DNA of 13,899 bases, taken from contig JAVBNJ010000102.1 of the NCBI GenBank assembly GCA_031551625.1, positions 1 through 13,899 on the forward strand. The letters run 5' to 3'. Every line of letters begins with the position of its first letter. Within the stretch, counting starts at the first letter, position 1. This DNA is from JAVBNJ01 sp031551625 (lineage in GTDB: Bacteria > Bacteroidota > Bacteroidia > Bacteroidales > UBA932). The notes below the pieces were generated by a model that saw nothing but the letters and a program-made list of their open reading frames with translations, had not been told where the DNA came from and searched no databases. Below are positions 6,559 through 13,899 of this stretch, piece after piece. A program made the position numbers and the translations under genes.

Positions 6559-9500
6559 ATGGATGCACAAACGCTATTGACCCGTTTTGCCGCACAGGAA
6601 CCTTGCAGGCAATTGCATTCGCAAATTGTAGCGAATGACGGGGGAGTTGTGTCTGTGCATGGCCTCACAGGTTCGTCGCGCAGCTTGGCAGTAGCCACCG
6701 TTTTCAGCCAGCAACAAACATCGCAAATTTATGTGGCCACTGACCGCGAAATGGCCGAGTATATGAGCCACGACTTGACGCTGTGGTGCAATTCCGAGCA
6801 AGTTTATTTCCTGCCTGCATCCTATAAGCGCAGTGTGGAATATGGTACACCCGATGCCTCGCATATTGTGCAGCGCACCGCCGCACTCAATGCGTTGGGT
6901 GAAAACAAGCCATGTATTGTGGTAACCTATCCCGAAGCATTAGCCGAACTGGTAGCCCCGCATGAGGAAATGGAGAAGAATGCACTGCGAGTCAAAACAG
7001 GCGAAAAAATCTCCATGGATTTCTTACGGGAAACGCTTGCTGAATATGGCTTTGAGCGTGTCGATTTTGTAATGGAACCCGGACAGTATGCCGTACGTGG
7101 CAGTATTGTCGATGTGTTCTCATTTGCCGACAATCGCCCATGTCGTATCGACTTCTTTGGCGATGAAGTTGAGAGTTTGCGTACATTTAACCTTGATACG
7201 CAACTATCGGACGAGAAAATACAAGCGCTTGAAATTATTGCAAATCTGCAGGAACTAACAAGCAATACTAAACGTATTACCCTCTTTGAGTACATTGGTA
7301 CGCGCGCCCGCTGGTGGATTGAAGAATGGCGTTATCTGCAAGGTGTGATAGAATTATTATGGGAAAAGGAAGAACTAAGGGAGGCTATCATTTCGCCGGA
7401 AGCGTTACAGTTGGCCATAGGCAGTAGGCAATCGTCCATTGCCCATCAACACCTTATTACTTTTGCATCCGCACCTTCAATGGCCAATCGTCAATTATCA
7501 ATAATCAATTTCGCCACTTCCCCGCAACCCACATTCAACAAAAATTTTGAACTGTTGGCTGCCGACATTGTCGAACATGCCGAGCAGGGGTACTCGACGT
7601 ATATTTTCTCGGAAAATAAAACACAAATTGAGCGACTGAAAGCTATATTCGCTTCTATTGGCCGCGAACAAACACCGTTTGATTTTATACAATTGGCGCC
7701 ACACGAGGGATTTATTGATCATACACTGCGCCTTTGCTGTTACACCGACCATCAATTGTTCGAACGCTACCACCGTGTGCCGGTGCGTCGTGCAGTGGAA
7801 AAAAGCGAGCGGCTCACGTGGCAGGAATTGAGCAATCTGCAAGTGGGCGACTACATTGTACATATTGACCATGGTGTAGGCATATTCGGCGGCTTGGTGA
7901 AATTAGTGGAAAACGGCAAGAAGCAGGAAGCTATCAAACTTATTTATCGCGACAACGATGTGTTGTTTGTCAACATCCATGGGCTGCACCGCATTTCGAA
8001 ATACAAAAGCAAGGACAGCGAACAACCGAAAATTTATAAACTTGGCAGCGGTGCGTGGCAAACCCTTAAGCAAAGCGCCAAGCGGAAGGTCAAGGATATT
8101 GCACGCGAATTAATAGCATTATATGCTAAACGTAAAAACACAAAGGGCATTGCATTTTCGCCCGATACTTATTTGCAACACGAGTTGGAAGCATCGTTCA
8201 TCTACGAAGACACGCCCGATCAGGTAAAGGCCACAGCAGCCGTGAAAGCCGATATGGAAGAGGCATTCCCGATGGATCGTCTTATTTGCGGCGATGTGGG
8301 TTTCGGTAAAACAGAGATTGCCGTTCGTGCGGCATTCAAAGCTGCTACCGATGGAAAGCAGGTGGCCATATTGGTTCCGACAACTATCCTCGCGTTGCAA
8401 CACCACAAAACATTTTCGACACGCCTCTCTGCATTCCCGGTAAAAGTAGAATATGTATCGCGCCTTCGCAGTACGAAACAAATAAAAGAAACGTTGCAAA
8501 ATGTAGCACAGGGAAAGGTTGACATTGTAATAGGCACACATCGCCTGCTCAACAAGGACATACAGTTCAAAGACCTTGGACTGCTGATTATCGATGAAGA
8601 ACAAAAATTCGGCGTGGCGGCCAAAGAAAAATTGCGGCAATTACGCTACCACATCGATACGCTGGCGATGAGCGCTACGCCTATTCCGCGTACGTTGCAA
8701 TTTTCGTTGATGGGCGCACGCGATATGTCTATTATCAATACGCCGCCGCCCAATCGCCACCCGATTGTAACGGAGGTACACCAGTTCCACGAAACTATTA
8801 TCCGCGATGCCATTCGTCACGAAATACAGCGCGGAGGACAAGTGTTTTTCGTACACAACCGCGTGCAGGACATTCAGGCAATGGCCGACATTATTCACCG
8901 GATTGTTCCCGAAGCGTCGCTCTGTATCGGGCATGGACAAATGCCGCCTGAGCAACTGGAGAAAGTGATCCTCGAATTCATGAGCGGCGATTATGATATC
9001 CTGCTTTGCACCACGATTGTTGAAAACGGGCTGGATATTCCGAACGCAAATACAATTATTGTGAACCATGCGCAGAATTTCGGATTAAGTGATCTGCACC
9101 AGTTACGCGGCCGTGTAGGGCGCTCCAACCGTAAAGCCTTCTGCTACCTGCTGGCGCCGCCGCCTGTAGCCCTTACCGACGATGCACGCCGCCGCTTGAA
9201 AGCTATCGAAACAGTTTCGGATTTGGGAAGTGGCTTCAACATTGCGATGCAGGATTTGGATATCCGGGGCGCCGGAAATCTGTTGGGAGGCGAGCAAAGC
9301 GGTTTTATTGCCGATATTGGTTTTGAAACGTATCAACGGATTTTGAACGAAGCATTGGCCGAATTACATTACGAAGAAGAAGTGCAAGGGCTAAATGATG
9401 GAAAGGAGCATGGTGATAACCAATTGTCAATGACATGGGCTCCTCTCACCGACAGCACTATTGATACCGACATGGAAATCCTGATTCCCGATTCCTACGT

Positions 9501-9897
9501 AAGCAATACTGCCGAGAAATTGCGCCTATACAAGGAGTTGGATAACTTGACCGATGAGGCCGACTTGCAACGTATGATGAGCGAACTGGTCGACCGTTTC
9601 GGCCCGTTGCCACCCGAAGTGGAACAGTTGTGCAATATTGTTCGTTTGCGGCGTGTGGCCATGAAATTGGGCTTTGAGAAGATTGTGTTGAAGAATAAAT
9701 TAATGATTATTTATTTCGTGAGCAATCAATTGTCGAATTATTATCGTTCACCGCTGTTTGCCCATATTTTGCAATATATTCAGAACCATCCGAAAATTTT
9801 CACCGTCAAAGAGCAAAACGACAAGCTGATGCTCACCGTGCGCAATGTAAGCACGGTACACCGCGCTATCGAATTGGTGGAATTGATGAATCCCTAA
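6559..9897 (+). CDS. mfd: Transcription-repair coupling factor Mfd
   Basis: Mfd is the double-stranded DNA translocase that removes stalled RNA polymerase at lesions and recruits UvrA. The protein has 1112 residues, typical for the family. In order: UvrB-like N-terminal domains (about 1-400), a CarD-like RNA-polymerase-interacting domain from about 425 (VGDYIVHIDHGVGIFGGLVK), and a RecG-like superfamily 2 motor with Walker A GDVGFGKTE (578-586), DEEQ box (679-682), SATPIPRTL and motif VI QLRGRVGR (848-855). The C-terminal TRCF domain (about 970-1080) contains ILIPDSYV and ELVDRFGPLP. All motor motifs are intact, so it should be functional. Oddity: residues about 285-318, in the UvrB-like region, are encoded by repeat-like DNA and look like an unconserved insertion. 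It has its own promoter and a likely shared terminator with the converging anmK. Confidence 0.97.
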   Translation: MDAQTLLTRFAAQEPCRQLHSQIVANDGGVVSVHGLTGSSRSLAVATVFSQQQTSQIYVATDREMAEYMSHDLTLWCNSEQVYFLPASYKRSVEYGTPDASHIVQRTAALNALGENKPCIVVTYPEALAELVAPHEEMEKNALRVKTGEKISMDFLRETLAEYGFERVDFVMEPGQYAVRGSIVDVFSFADNRPCRIDFFGDEVESLRTFNLDTQLSDEKIQALEIIANLQELTSNTKRITLFEYIGTRARWWIEEWRYLQGVIELLWEKEELREAIISPEALQLAIGSRQSSIAHQHLITFASAPSMANRQLSIINFATSPQPTFNKNFELLAADIVEHAEQGYSTYIFSENKTQIERLKAIFASIGREQTPFDFIQLAPHEGFIDHTLRLCCYTDHQLFERYHRVPVRRAVEKSERLTWQELSNLQVGDYIVHIDHGVGIFGGLVKLVENGKKQEAIKLIYRDNDVLFVNIHGLHRISKYKSKDSEQPKIYKLGSGAWQTLKQSAKRKVKDIARELIALYAKRKNTKGIAFSPDTYLQHELEASFIYEDTPDQVKATAAVKADMEEAFPMDRLICGDVGFGKTEIAVRAAFKAATDGKQVAILVPTTILALQHHKTFSTRLSAFPVKVEYVSRLRSTKQIKETLQNVAQGKVDIVIGTHRLLNKDIQFKDLGLLIIDEEQKFGVAAKEKLRQLRYHIDTLAMSATPIPRTLQFSLMGARDMSIINTPPPNRHPIVTEVHQFHETIIRDAIRHEIQRGGQVFFVHNRVQDIQAMADIIHRIVPEASLCIGHGQMPPEQLEKVILEFMSGDYDILLCTTIVENGLDIPNANTIIVNHAQNFGLSDLHQLRGRVGRSNRKAFCYLLAPPPVALTDDARRRLKAIETVSDLGSGFNIAMQDLDIRGAGNLLGGEQSGFIADIGFETYQRILNEALAELHYEEEVQGLNDGKEHGDNQLSMTWAPLTDSTIDTDMEILIPDSYVSNTAEKLRLYKELDNLTDEADLQRMMSELVDRFGPLPPEVEQLCNIVRLRRVAMKLGFEKIVLKNKLMIIYFVSNQLSNYYRSPLFAHILQYIQNHPKIFTVKEQNDKLMLTVRNVSTVHRAIELVELMNP
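7413..7510 (+). repeat. Repeat-like in-frame insert within mfd
   Basis: The segment is built from near-repeated words (GGCCATAGGCAGTAGGCAAT; CGTCCATTGCCCATCAA; GGCCAATCGTCAATTATCAA; TAATCAATT). This is typical of low-complexity intergenic DNA in this phylum rather than of coding sequence. It stays in frame (a Ser/Gln/Ile/Ala-rich stretch, residues about 285-318) and does not break the gene. Confidence 0.45.
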
Positions 9898-9898
9898 A

Positions 9899-9920
9899 AA
9901 TACGTACTAAACTACGTATT
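9899..9920. terminator. Hairpin between convergent mfd and anmK
   Basis: AATACGTA (9899-9906) and TACGTATT (9913-9920) form a perfect 8-bp stem with a 6-base loop. It is A/T-rich and lies in the 44 bases between two converging stop codons, with an A-run on the left. It could serve both strands, but the stem is weak. Confidence 0.45.
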
Positions 9921-9941
9921 CAATTAAATTATTCCAGTGTC

Positions 9942-11000
9942 CTAAAATCCGTACACCTGTCCCGATACCACATCGTGTGTAGCGCCCGTGACACTGCGTA
10001 AACAATTGTGTAGTTGCTCGGCACGCCGCAAGCCGAGGAATGCAAATATCAGCGCTTCCTTGAATTCGATAATAGCCGGATCGGGTTTCACCCACTCGAA
10101 ATTTTTATAGGCTTTTGTACGCTCCATGAGGTATGTATTACAAGCGCCACCGCCTGTTACCAGTACCCGTGCGCCTTCGCAAAGAGGTTGTGCAATCTGG
10201 TATGCTGCATGTTCGGTAAGTGTAGCAATTATATTCTCAAATGTATCATTGCATTTTTCCACCAATGGAAATACATTGGCATCGACCCATTCCTGCGCCA
10301 GCGATTTCGGCGCTGCACAGCGGTAGTATTGCAATGCATTGAGCGCATCAAATAATTGAGCGTTTACTTTACCGGCGCGCGCGGTTTCGCCATTGCAATC
10401 GTATTCATGGCCGCGTGTGCGCATCAACCGGTTGAGGCAGTAGTTGGCAGGGCAAAGGTCGTAGGCGATGCGACGCCCGCTCTCGTCATCAAACGACACA
10501 TTGGCAAACCCACCGATGTTGAGGCAATAATCGTATTCGCCGAACAGCAATTTATCTCCAATAGGAACCAGCGGAGCGCCTTGTCCGCCAAAGGCTACAT
10601 CAAGTGTACGAAAATCGTAGATAACCGGAAAACCCGAAACGGCATGCAAATGCGCCCCGCAACCGATTTGCAGGTTGTATCCCAGGTCGGGGCGGTGAAA
10701 CACCGTATGCCCGTGTGATGCCACGAAATCAACGCTTGTCAAATTATATTTTGTTGCAAAATCTTTGACACATTCACCAAGGTAGCGGCCATATTCCGCA
10801 TCAAGCGCCGTAATGCCTTCGGCTGTCTGGTAATACGAGCCGCGCAACTTTTCCTGCCATTCCTTACTGTACGGAATACTATCGGCCTGTAAAATCTTGT
10901 ACAACCATTTTTCACGTTCTTGCAAAAAATGCACATACACTATATCCAGCCCGTCGAGCGACGTGCCACTCATTAGTCCTATTATTTTGTATTCTTTCAA
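9942..11000 (-). CDS. anmK: Anhydro-N-acetylmuramic acid kinase
   Basis: AnmK phosphorylates and opens 1,6-anhydro-MurNAc from cell-wall turnover, giving MurNAc-6-phosphate for recycling. From the TTG at 10998-11000 the protein is 352 residues. It shows the N-terminal nucleotide-binding signature GLMSGTSLDGLD (8-19), ASHGHTVFHRP, GGQGAPLVPIGD, the catalytic-Asp region AYDLCPAN (Asp near 181, matching the E. coli catalytic position) and VTGGGACNTYL near the C-terminus. A GTG at 11045 would add 15 residues (MDFQIQRFKNLKIQR), but that stretch is encoded by simple repeats and overlaps the upstream symporter gene by 34 bases. The TTG start gives MKEYKIIGLMSG, a normal family N-terminus, and an 11-base gap. 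It is probably co-transcribed with the symporter. Function is near certain; the start is moderately certain. Confidence 0.93.
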   Translation of the reverse strand: MKEYKIIGLMSGTSLDGLDIVYVHFLQEREKWLYKILQADSIPYSKEWQEKLRGSYYQTAEGITALDAEYGRYLGECVKDFATKYNLTSVDFVASHGHTVFHRPDLGYNLQIGCGAHLHAVSGFPVIYDFRTLDVAFGGQGAPLVPIGDKLLFGEYDYCLNIGGFANVSFDDESGRRIAYDLCPANYCLNRLMRTRGHEYDCNGETARAGKVNAQLFDALNALQYYRCAAPKSLAQEWVDANVFPLVEKCNDTFENIIATLTEHAAYQIAQPLCEGARVLVTGGGACNTYLMERTKAYKNFEWVKPDPAIIEFKEALIFAFLGLRRAEQLHNCLRSVTGATHDVVSGQVYGF

Positions 11001-11041
11001 CCTTTGAATCTTTAAATTTTTGAATCTTTGAATTTGAAAAT
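11001..11041. repeat. Simple imperfect repeats at the symporter-anmK junction
   Basis: On the minus strand the words ATTCAAAG, ATTCAAAA, ATTTAAAG and ATTCAAAG follow each other. They cover the junction between the end of the symporter gene and the start of anmK, which includes the symporter's last codons (stop at 11012-11014). Such TTTGAATC words are common intergenic filler in Bacteroidota. They create the apparent N-terminal extension of anmK. Confidence 0.5.
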
Positions 11042-12463
11042 CCACATGCCCAAAAATGTCAGTGCACCGTTTAGGATTAGCAAGGTAAAGCCGAAACCGA
11101 AATGAAGGTACTTCTGGAATAATAGATCAAGTACAAAACACAAAGCGGGCGACAGTATCGCCACAAAAGGCATTGCACAATCGCGAACCTGGTACTTAGT
11201 TAAAATACCGAAGAAGAAAAAGCCGAGCAAAGGACCGTACGTGTAGGCCGCCACTGCATATACCAGATTGATGATCGCATCATTTTTTACTACATTGTAA
11301 AAAATGATCAGCAGCAGGAATAGAACGGCCAACGAAAGGTGAATGATGTAGCGCACTTTCTTTTTCTTATCTTCATTCCACTTTGTTTTTTTGTCCATCC
11401 CCACAATGTCGATGCAGAACGATGTGGTAAGCGATGTCAACGCCCCATCGGCACTGGGATAAGCAGCCGAAATAAGCCCAATAATAAATACCAACCCGGC
11501 AAATGTGCCAAGATGTTCGATAGCGATGGTCGGAAAAATACGGTCGGTGTCGGCAAACGTCAATCCCTTTTGTTGCGCAAACAGTAGCAATACTGCACCC
11601 AACAAGAGGAACAAAAAGTTCACGACAACCAATATCCCGCTAAACGTAAACATATTTTTTTGCGCATCCTTTATATTTTTGCAGCTCAAATTTTTCTGCA
11701 TCATCTCCTGGTCAAGCCCGGTCATAGCAATGCAAATGAACATACCGCTAAGGAATTGTTTCAAGTAATGTGTTTTCGATAACCACTCTGTGTCGAATAT
11801 CCGTGCATAGCCGCTGGCGCGCACTTGCACAAGCATGTCGCCAAAGCTCCAGTTCAACTGCCTGCAAATGGCAACTACACAAATAACCATGGCCAATAAC
11901 ATGAAAGTCGTTTGCAACATATCTGTCCACACAATCGTTTTGATGCCGCCCTTTATCGTGTATAGCAGAATGAGCGTAACAAACAGTAAACCGGCTACCC
12001 AAAACGGCACACCTAGTTTTTCCAAAATAAAAATATGCAGGACGCTTACCACTAAAAACATCCGCAGGGTGGCTCCCAGCGTGCGCGATAGAATGAAGAA
12101 TGCCGCGCCGGATTTATACGTAAAAAAGCCAAACCGCTTTTCCAGGTAAGTGTATATCGACGTCAGATTCATACGGTAGTAAAGCGGCATCAACACCAGC
12201 GCAATGATAGCGTAGCCTGCCAAAAAGCCGAATACCATGGGCATGTAGTAAAAATTTTGCGAGAATACATTACCCGGCACACTCATGAATGTGACGCCCG
12301 ATAGCGAAGCACCTATCATGCCGTAGGCTACTACAAACCAGGGCGAACGGTGGTTGCCCGTGAAGAATGTGTCGTTGTTTGCCTTGCGCGAAGTTATCCA
12401 TGTTACCGCAAAAATCAATAAGGTATATGCTAAGAATACAAGTAGAAGCAGGCTGGAGTTCAT
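11012..12463 (-). CDS. Sodium:solute symporter (SSS family)
   Basis: This is an inner-membrane secondary transporter of 483 residues, very hydrophobic throughout, with about 13 predicted membrane helices. Family features are the N-terminal helix (SLLLLVFLAYTLLIFAVTW), the segment FFTGNHRSPWFVVAYGMIGASLSGVTFMSVPG, and LISAAYPSADGALTSLTTSFCIDIVG, which corresponds to the Na-binding helix 8 (the S/T-S/T pattern is present). There is a short cytoplasmic tail (KFKDSKI). The gene lies 11 bases upstream of anmK on the same strand, so the likely cargo is a cell-wall-derived or related amino sugar such as MurNAc, anhydro-MurNAc or sialic acid; this is inference from context, because SSS members carry many substrates. 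The ATG at 12461-12463 is the start, and the promoter box lies about 46 bases upstream. Confidence 0.9.
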   Translation of the reverse strand: MNSSLLLLVFLAYTLLIFAVTWITSRKANNDTFFTGNHRSPWFVVAYGMIGASLSGVTFMSVPGNVFSQNFYYMPMVFGFLAGYAIIALVLMPLYYRMNLTSIYTYLEKRFGFFTYKSGAAFFILSRTLGATLRMFLVVSVLHIFILEKLGVPFWVAGLLFVTLILLYTIKGGIKTIVWTDMLQTTFMLLAMVICVVAICRQLNWSFGDMLVQVRASGYARIFDTEWLSKTHYLKQFLSGMFICIAMTGLDQEMMQKNLSCKNIKDAQKNMFTFSGILVVVNFLFLLLGAVLLLFAQQKGLTFADTDRIFPTIAIEHLGTFAGLVFIIGLISAAYPSADGALTSLTTSFCIDIVGMDKKTKWNEDKKKKVRYIIHLSLAVLFLLLIIFYNVVKNDAIINLVYAVAAYTYGPLLGFFFFGILTKYQVRDCAMPFVAILSPALCFVLDLLFQKYLHFGFGFTLLILNGALTFLGMWIFKFKDSKI

Positions 12464-12509
12464 TTATCCAAAATTTAAAGTTCTTTATTAAGAGGATCAA
12501 ATTAGTCCG

Positions 12510-12517
12510 CAAATGTA
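12510..12517 (-). promoter_or_regulatory. -7 box for the symporter-anmK transcript
   Basis: Read on the minus strand this is TACATTTG, matching TAnnTTTG, 46 bases before the symporter ATG. No clear -33 TTTG lies 19 bases further upstream. It forms one arm of GCAAAT...ATTTGC (12509-12529), whose other arm holds the -33 element of the divergent promoter, so the two promoters face away from each other and share this symmetry. Confidence 0.5.
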
Positions 12518-12524
12518 AGAAAAA

Positions 12525-12555
12525 TTTGCAGAGTAAAAATATTTTCCTACTTTTG
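12525..12555 (+). promoter_or_regulatory. Promoter of leader copy B
   Basis: TTTG (12525-12528), exactly 19 bases, then TACTTTTG (12548-12555): a perfect match to the Bacteroidota consensus. The next gene on this strand starts 567 bases later (13123), so the transcript begins with the structured leader. Confidence 0.75.
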
Positions 12556-12566
12556 TCGTTATTGAC

Positions 12567-12899
12567 GTTCTTTAAGAGTTGCTTTTATTCTAGCTCAGAA
12601 ATCTGGAAAATTTCTTACAAAAATGAATAAATGAAAGACCACACGTGAAAAAGCGTGGACTTTATTTATATTTTTGTAGGGTATTCCAGAACCTCTGAGT
12701 TAATGAATAAAGTTCACGTTTTAGTTTTTTGTCTCCAAAGCTATATGGATTGACACTGATTGAGGTAAACGGCAGCGAATAAAAATCGTAGCAAGGGGTT
12801 GTTGTGTTTGTTTGTTGATGGAACGCGGATGACGCTGATTAGACGGATTTACGCGGATTTTAAAACAACCCCGAAGCTACGTAAACTAAAAGATTAGTT
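12567..12899 (+). ncRNA. Structured RNA leader, copy B
   Basis: It begins with GTTCTTTAA (12567-12575), 11 bases after the -7 box. Hairpin 1 pairs 12650-12669 with 12703-12722: 20 continuous pairs including G-U. Hairpin 2 pairs TTTGTCTC (12728-12735) with GAGGTAAA (12762-12769), two G-U pairs, 26-base loop. Hairpin 3 pairs CGTAGC (12787-12792) with GCTACG (12876-12881) and GGGGTTGTT (12795-12803) with AACAACCCC (12864-12872). Hairpin 4 is AACTAA/TTAGTT (12884-12899, loop AAGA). The stems have the same order as in copy A with substituted pairs. The long loop of hairpin 3 carries an extra G+A-rich stretch (12820-12861, ACGCGGAT-type words) absent from copy A. An alternative pairing of ACGTGAA (12644-12650) with TTCACGT (12713-12719) would compete with hairpin 1. 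Confidence 0.65.
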
Positions 12900-12922
12900 A
12901 AAATAGTATGCAATTAATAAAT

Positions 12923-13088
12923 ACCTGCGTTAAGCAGGAGATGTCTCCACTTTGTGTTTGGCACAAATTCCGCCAAACACTCCGGTCGACATGACGATTG
13001 ACTCGAGGGAAGGAAAAGAGAACTGTCATGTCGACCAAAACGAGCGGTAGCGAGTGACGTAGAGACATCTCGCCCCCCCAACGCAGGT
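12923..13088. mobile_element. 166-base palindromic element (MITE-like) inserted in leader B
   Basis: The ends ACCTGCGTT (12923-12931) and AACGCAGGT (13080-13088) are perfect inverted repeats. Inside them GAGATGTCTC (12938-12947) pairs with GAGACATCTC (13062-13071), and GGTCGACATGAC (12984-12995) with GTCATGTCGACC (13025-13036). A further internal hairpin is TTTGGC/GCCAAA (12957-12977). No transposase is encoded, and it is too short for an insertion sequence. It sits between hairpin 4 and the ACAACTAAAAA segment that is adjacent to the ATG in copy A, so it appears to have been inserted. Words such as GTCATGTCGACC and GAGACATCTC resemble dispersed palindromes common in this phylum. Confidence 0.7.
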
Positions 13089-13122
13089 GCAAAATAAAAC
13101 AACAACTAAAAAAATACTAACT

Positions 13123-13899
13123 ATGCAAAAAATCTACTTTTTACTGATGGCGTTGCTCTGCTGTTTGAGCGGCTATTCCGCCAATTGTGTCACGACAACA
13201 AAAGTTGGCGCTAACTACAAAACACAACAGGTTACTTTTATATTAACCTGGACAGGTTGCAACGGTACTACGCACTTGAACAAAGCCTGGTGCTTTGTTG
13301 ATTTCCAAACAGTGGATGCCGCAGGTAACAAAGGAGCCTGGCAGCGTGCTACGATTAGCGGAACGCCATCGGTAGTTAATGGTACCTACGCTGCCGGTAA
13401 CGCTACGGGATTTTGGGTAACGGGCACCAACGGCCAGTCGGCGACCGTAACCGTAAAGTTGGGCAATGCTTCCGGTAAATTCAACTGGTGCGCCATTGCC
13501 ACCGACTATCCTCCGCAAGCCACCTTTACAAATCCAACCAATATAAAATTTGGCGGGACTTTACCATTTGTGTTGAATTCGGGTGTTTCGGTTACCGCTA
13601 CAGCCAAGACCTACACACCTGCGGCAGCGTTCACGTCGTTTACCGACAAAACGAATGCTCCCGGAACTATTAATTGCGGAAGCGCAGTAATTACTCCTGC
13701 ATTAGTTGGCGGCGGCAGTGTTTGTGCTACCGCCACATTGAGCGTCACCAATTCCCAAACAAGCATGAGTTATACGCTCTACAAAAGTACTACGGCAGTA
13801 GAAACCAAAGCAGGCGTATCGGGCACTTTGACATTTACCCCTCAGGGAGCCGGTGCCTACAGGGTGATAGCCTCCAACCGGTACTATGCTTCCTGCACG
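13123..13899 (+). CDS. Secreted Ig-like protein paralogous to the 1504 gene (3' end outside window)
   Basis: An open frame of 259 codons from ATG 13123 runs to the window end without a stop. A signal peptide covers residues 1-20 (MQKIYFLLMALLCCLSGYSA). Residues 21 to about 185 match the N-terminal domain of the protein at 1504: VDAAGN..GAWQRATISG, GFWVTGTNG, WCAIATDYPPQA, then FTDKT. Residues about 185-259 match its first Ig-like stretch: SVCATATLSVT, YTLYKSTTAV, GAYRVIASNRY. By analogy the missing part may contain another Ig-like unit and a FISUMP domain; this cannot be seen. It shares with the first gene the promoter type, the structured leader and the last 21 bases before ATG. Confidence 0.85.
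   Translation, partial: MQKIYFLLMALLCCLSGYSANCVTTTKVGANYKTQQVTFILTWTGCNGTTHLNKAWCFVDFQTVDAAGNKGAWQRATISGTPSVVNGTYAAGNATGFWVTGTNGQSATVTVKLGNASGKFNWCAIATDYPPQATFTNPTNIKFGGTLPFVLNSGVSVTATAKTYTPAAAFTSFTDKTNAPGTINCGSAVITPALVGGGSVCATATLSVTNSQTSMSYTLYKSTTAVETKAGVSGTLTFTPQGAGAYRVIASNRYYASCT

Noticed and set aside
10014..10718. Plus-strand frames of 113-120 codons opposite anmK
   Set aside because: They are shadows of anmK, whose minus-strand reading has all family motifs.
12923..13088. Insertion sequence or CRISPR array
   Set aside because: There is no transposase or regularly spaced direct repeats; the structure is a single large inverted repeat.
12898..13105. Minus-strand frames of 63-64 codons before the second secreted-protein gene
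   Set aside because: They lie within the palindromic element, and their sequence is explained by its inverted repeats.

Overview
The window reads as a piece of a Bacteroidota (most likely Bacteroidales) chromosome. The support is: promoter sequences of the phylum-specific type (TTTG, 19 bases, TAnnTTTG), absence of Shine-Dalgarno sequences before genes, an LptE-type lipoprotein next to secG, anmK next to a sodium-solute symporter, and secreted proteins ending in a Fibrobacter-type 'major paralogous domain' (FISUMP). Such FISUMP proteins are numerous in gut and protist-associated Bacteroidales. A termite-gut type symbiont is possible, but the window does not settle this.

Layout. Bases 1-867 hold thymidylate synthase behind a symmetrical promoter. 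Bases 868-1503 hold a possible gene remnant, then a promoter and a long structured leader. Bases 1504-3300 encode a secreted Ig-like/FISUMP protein, followed by hairpins and a three-way-junction palindrome (3301-3440). Bases 3724-6470 form a co-directional run: sigma-54-type AAA+ activator, LptE lipoprotein, a small TPR-like protein and SecG, closed by a strong terminator. The transcription-repair coupling factor Mfd follows with its own promoter (6559-9897). On the opposite strand lie anmK and a sodium-solute symporter (9942-12463), probably one transcript. From 12525 the plus strand carries a second promoter, a second copy of the structured leader interrupted by a 166-base palindromic element, and the start of a second secreted protein (13123 to the window end) paralogous to the first.

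The most unusual feature is the pair of leaders (about 1131-1482 and 12567-12899). Each lies between a promoter and a paralogous secreted-protein gene. Each begins with GTTCTTTAA, which resembles a boxA antitermination site. Each can fold into the same four hairpins, and the two copies differ by paired changes that keep base pairing. The loop of hairpin 2 is 26 bases in both copies and 21 of 26 are identical. I do not recognise this as a named RNA family. It looks like a cis-acting RNA shared by members of a surface-protein family, perhaps for antitermination or expression control; the function is inferred.

How the genes fit together: the middle block is core envelope and DNA-maintenance biology (LPS transport, Sec export, transcription-coupled repair). 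The minus-strand pair fits peptidoglycan sugar recycling. The two flanking secreted-protein genes are accessory and probably cell-surface exposed.
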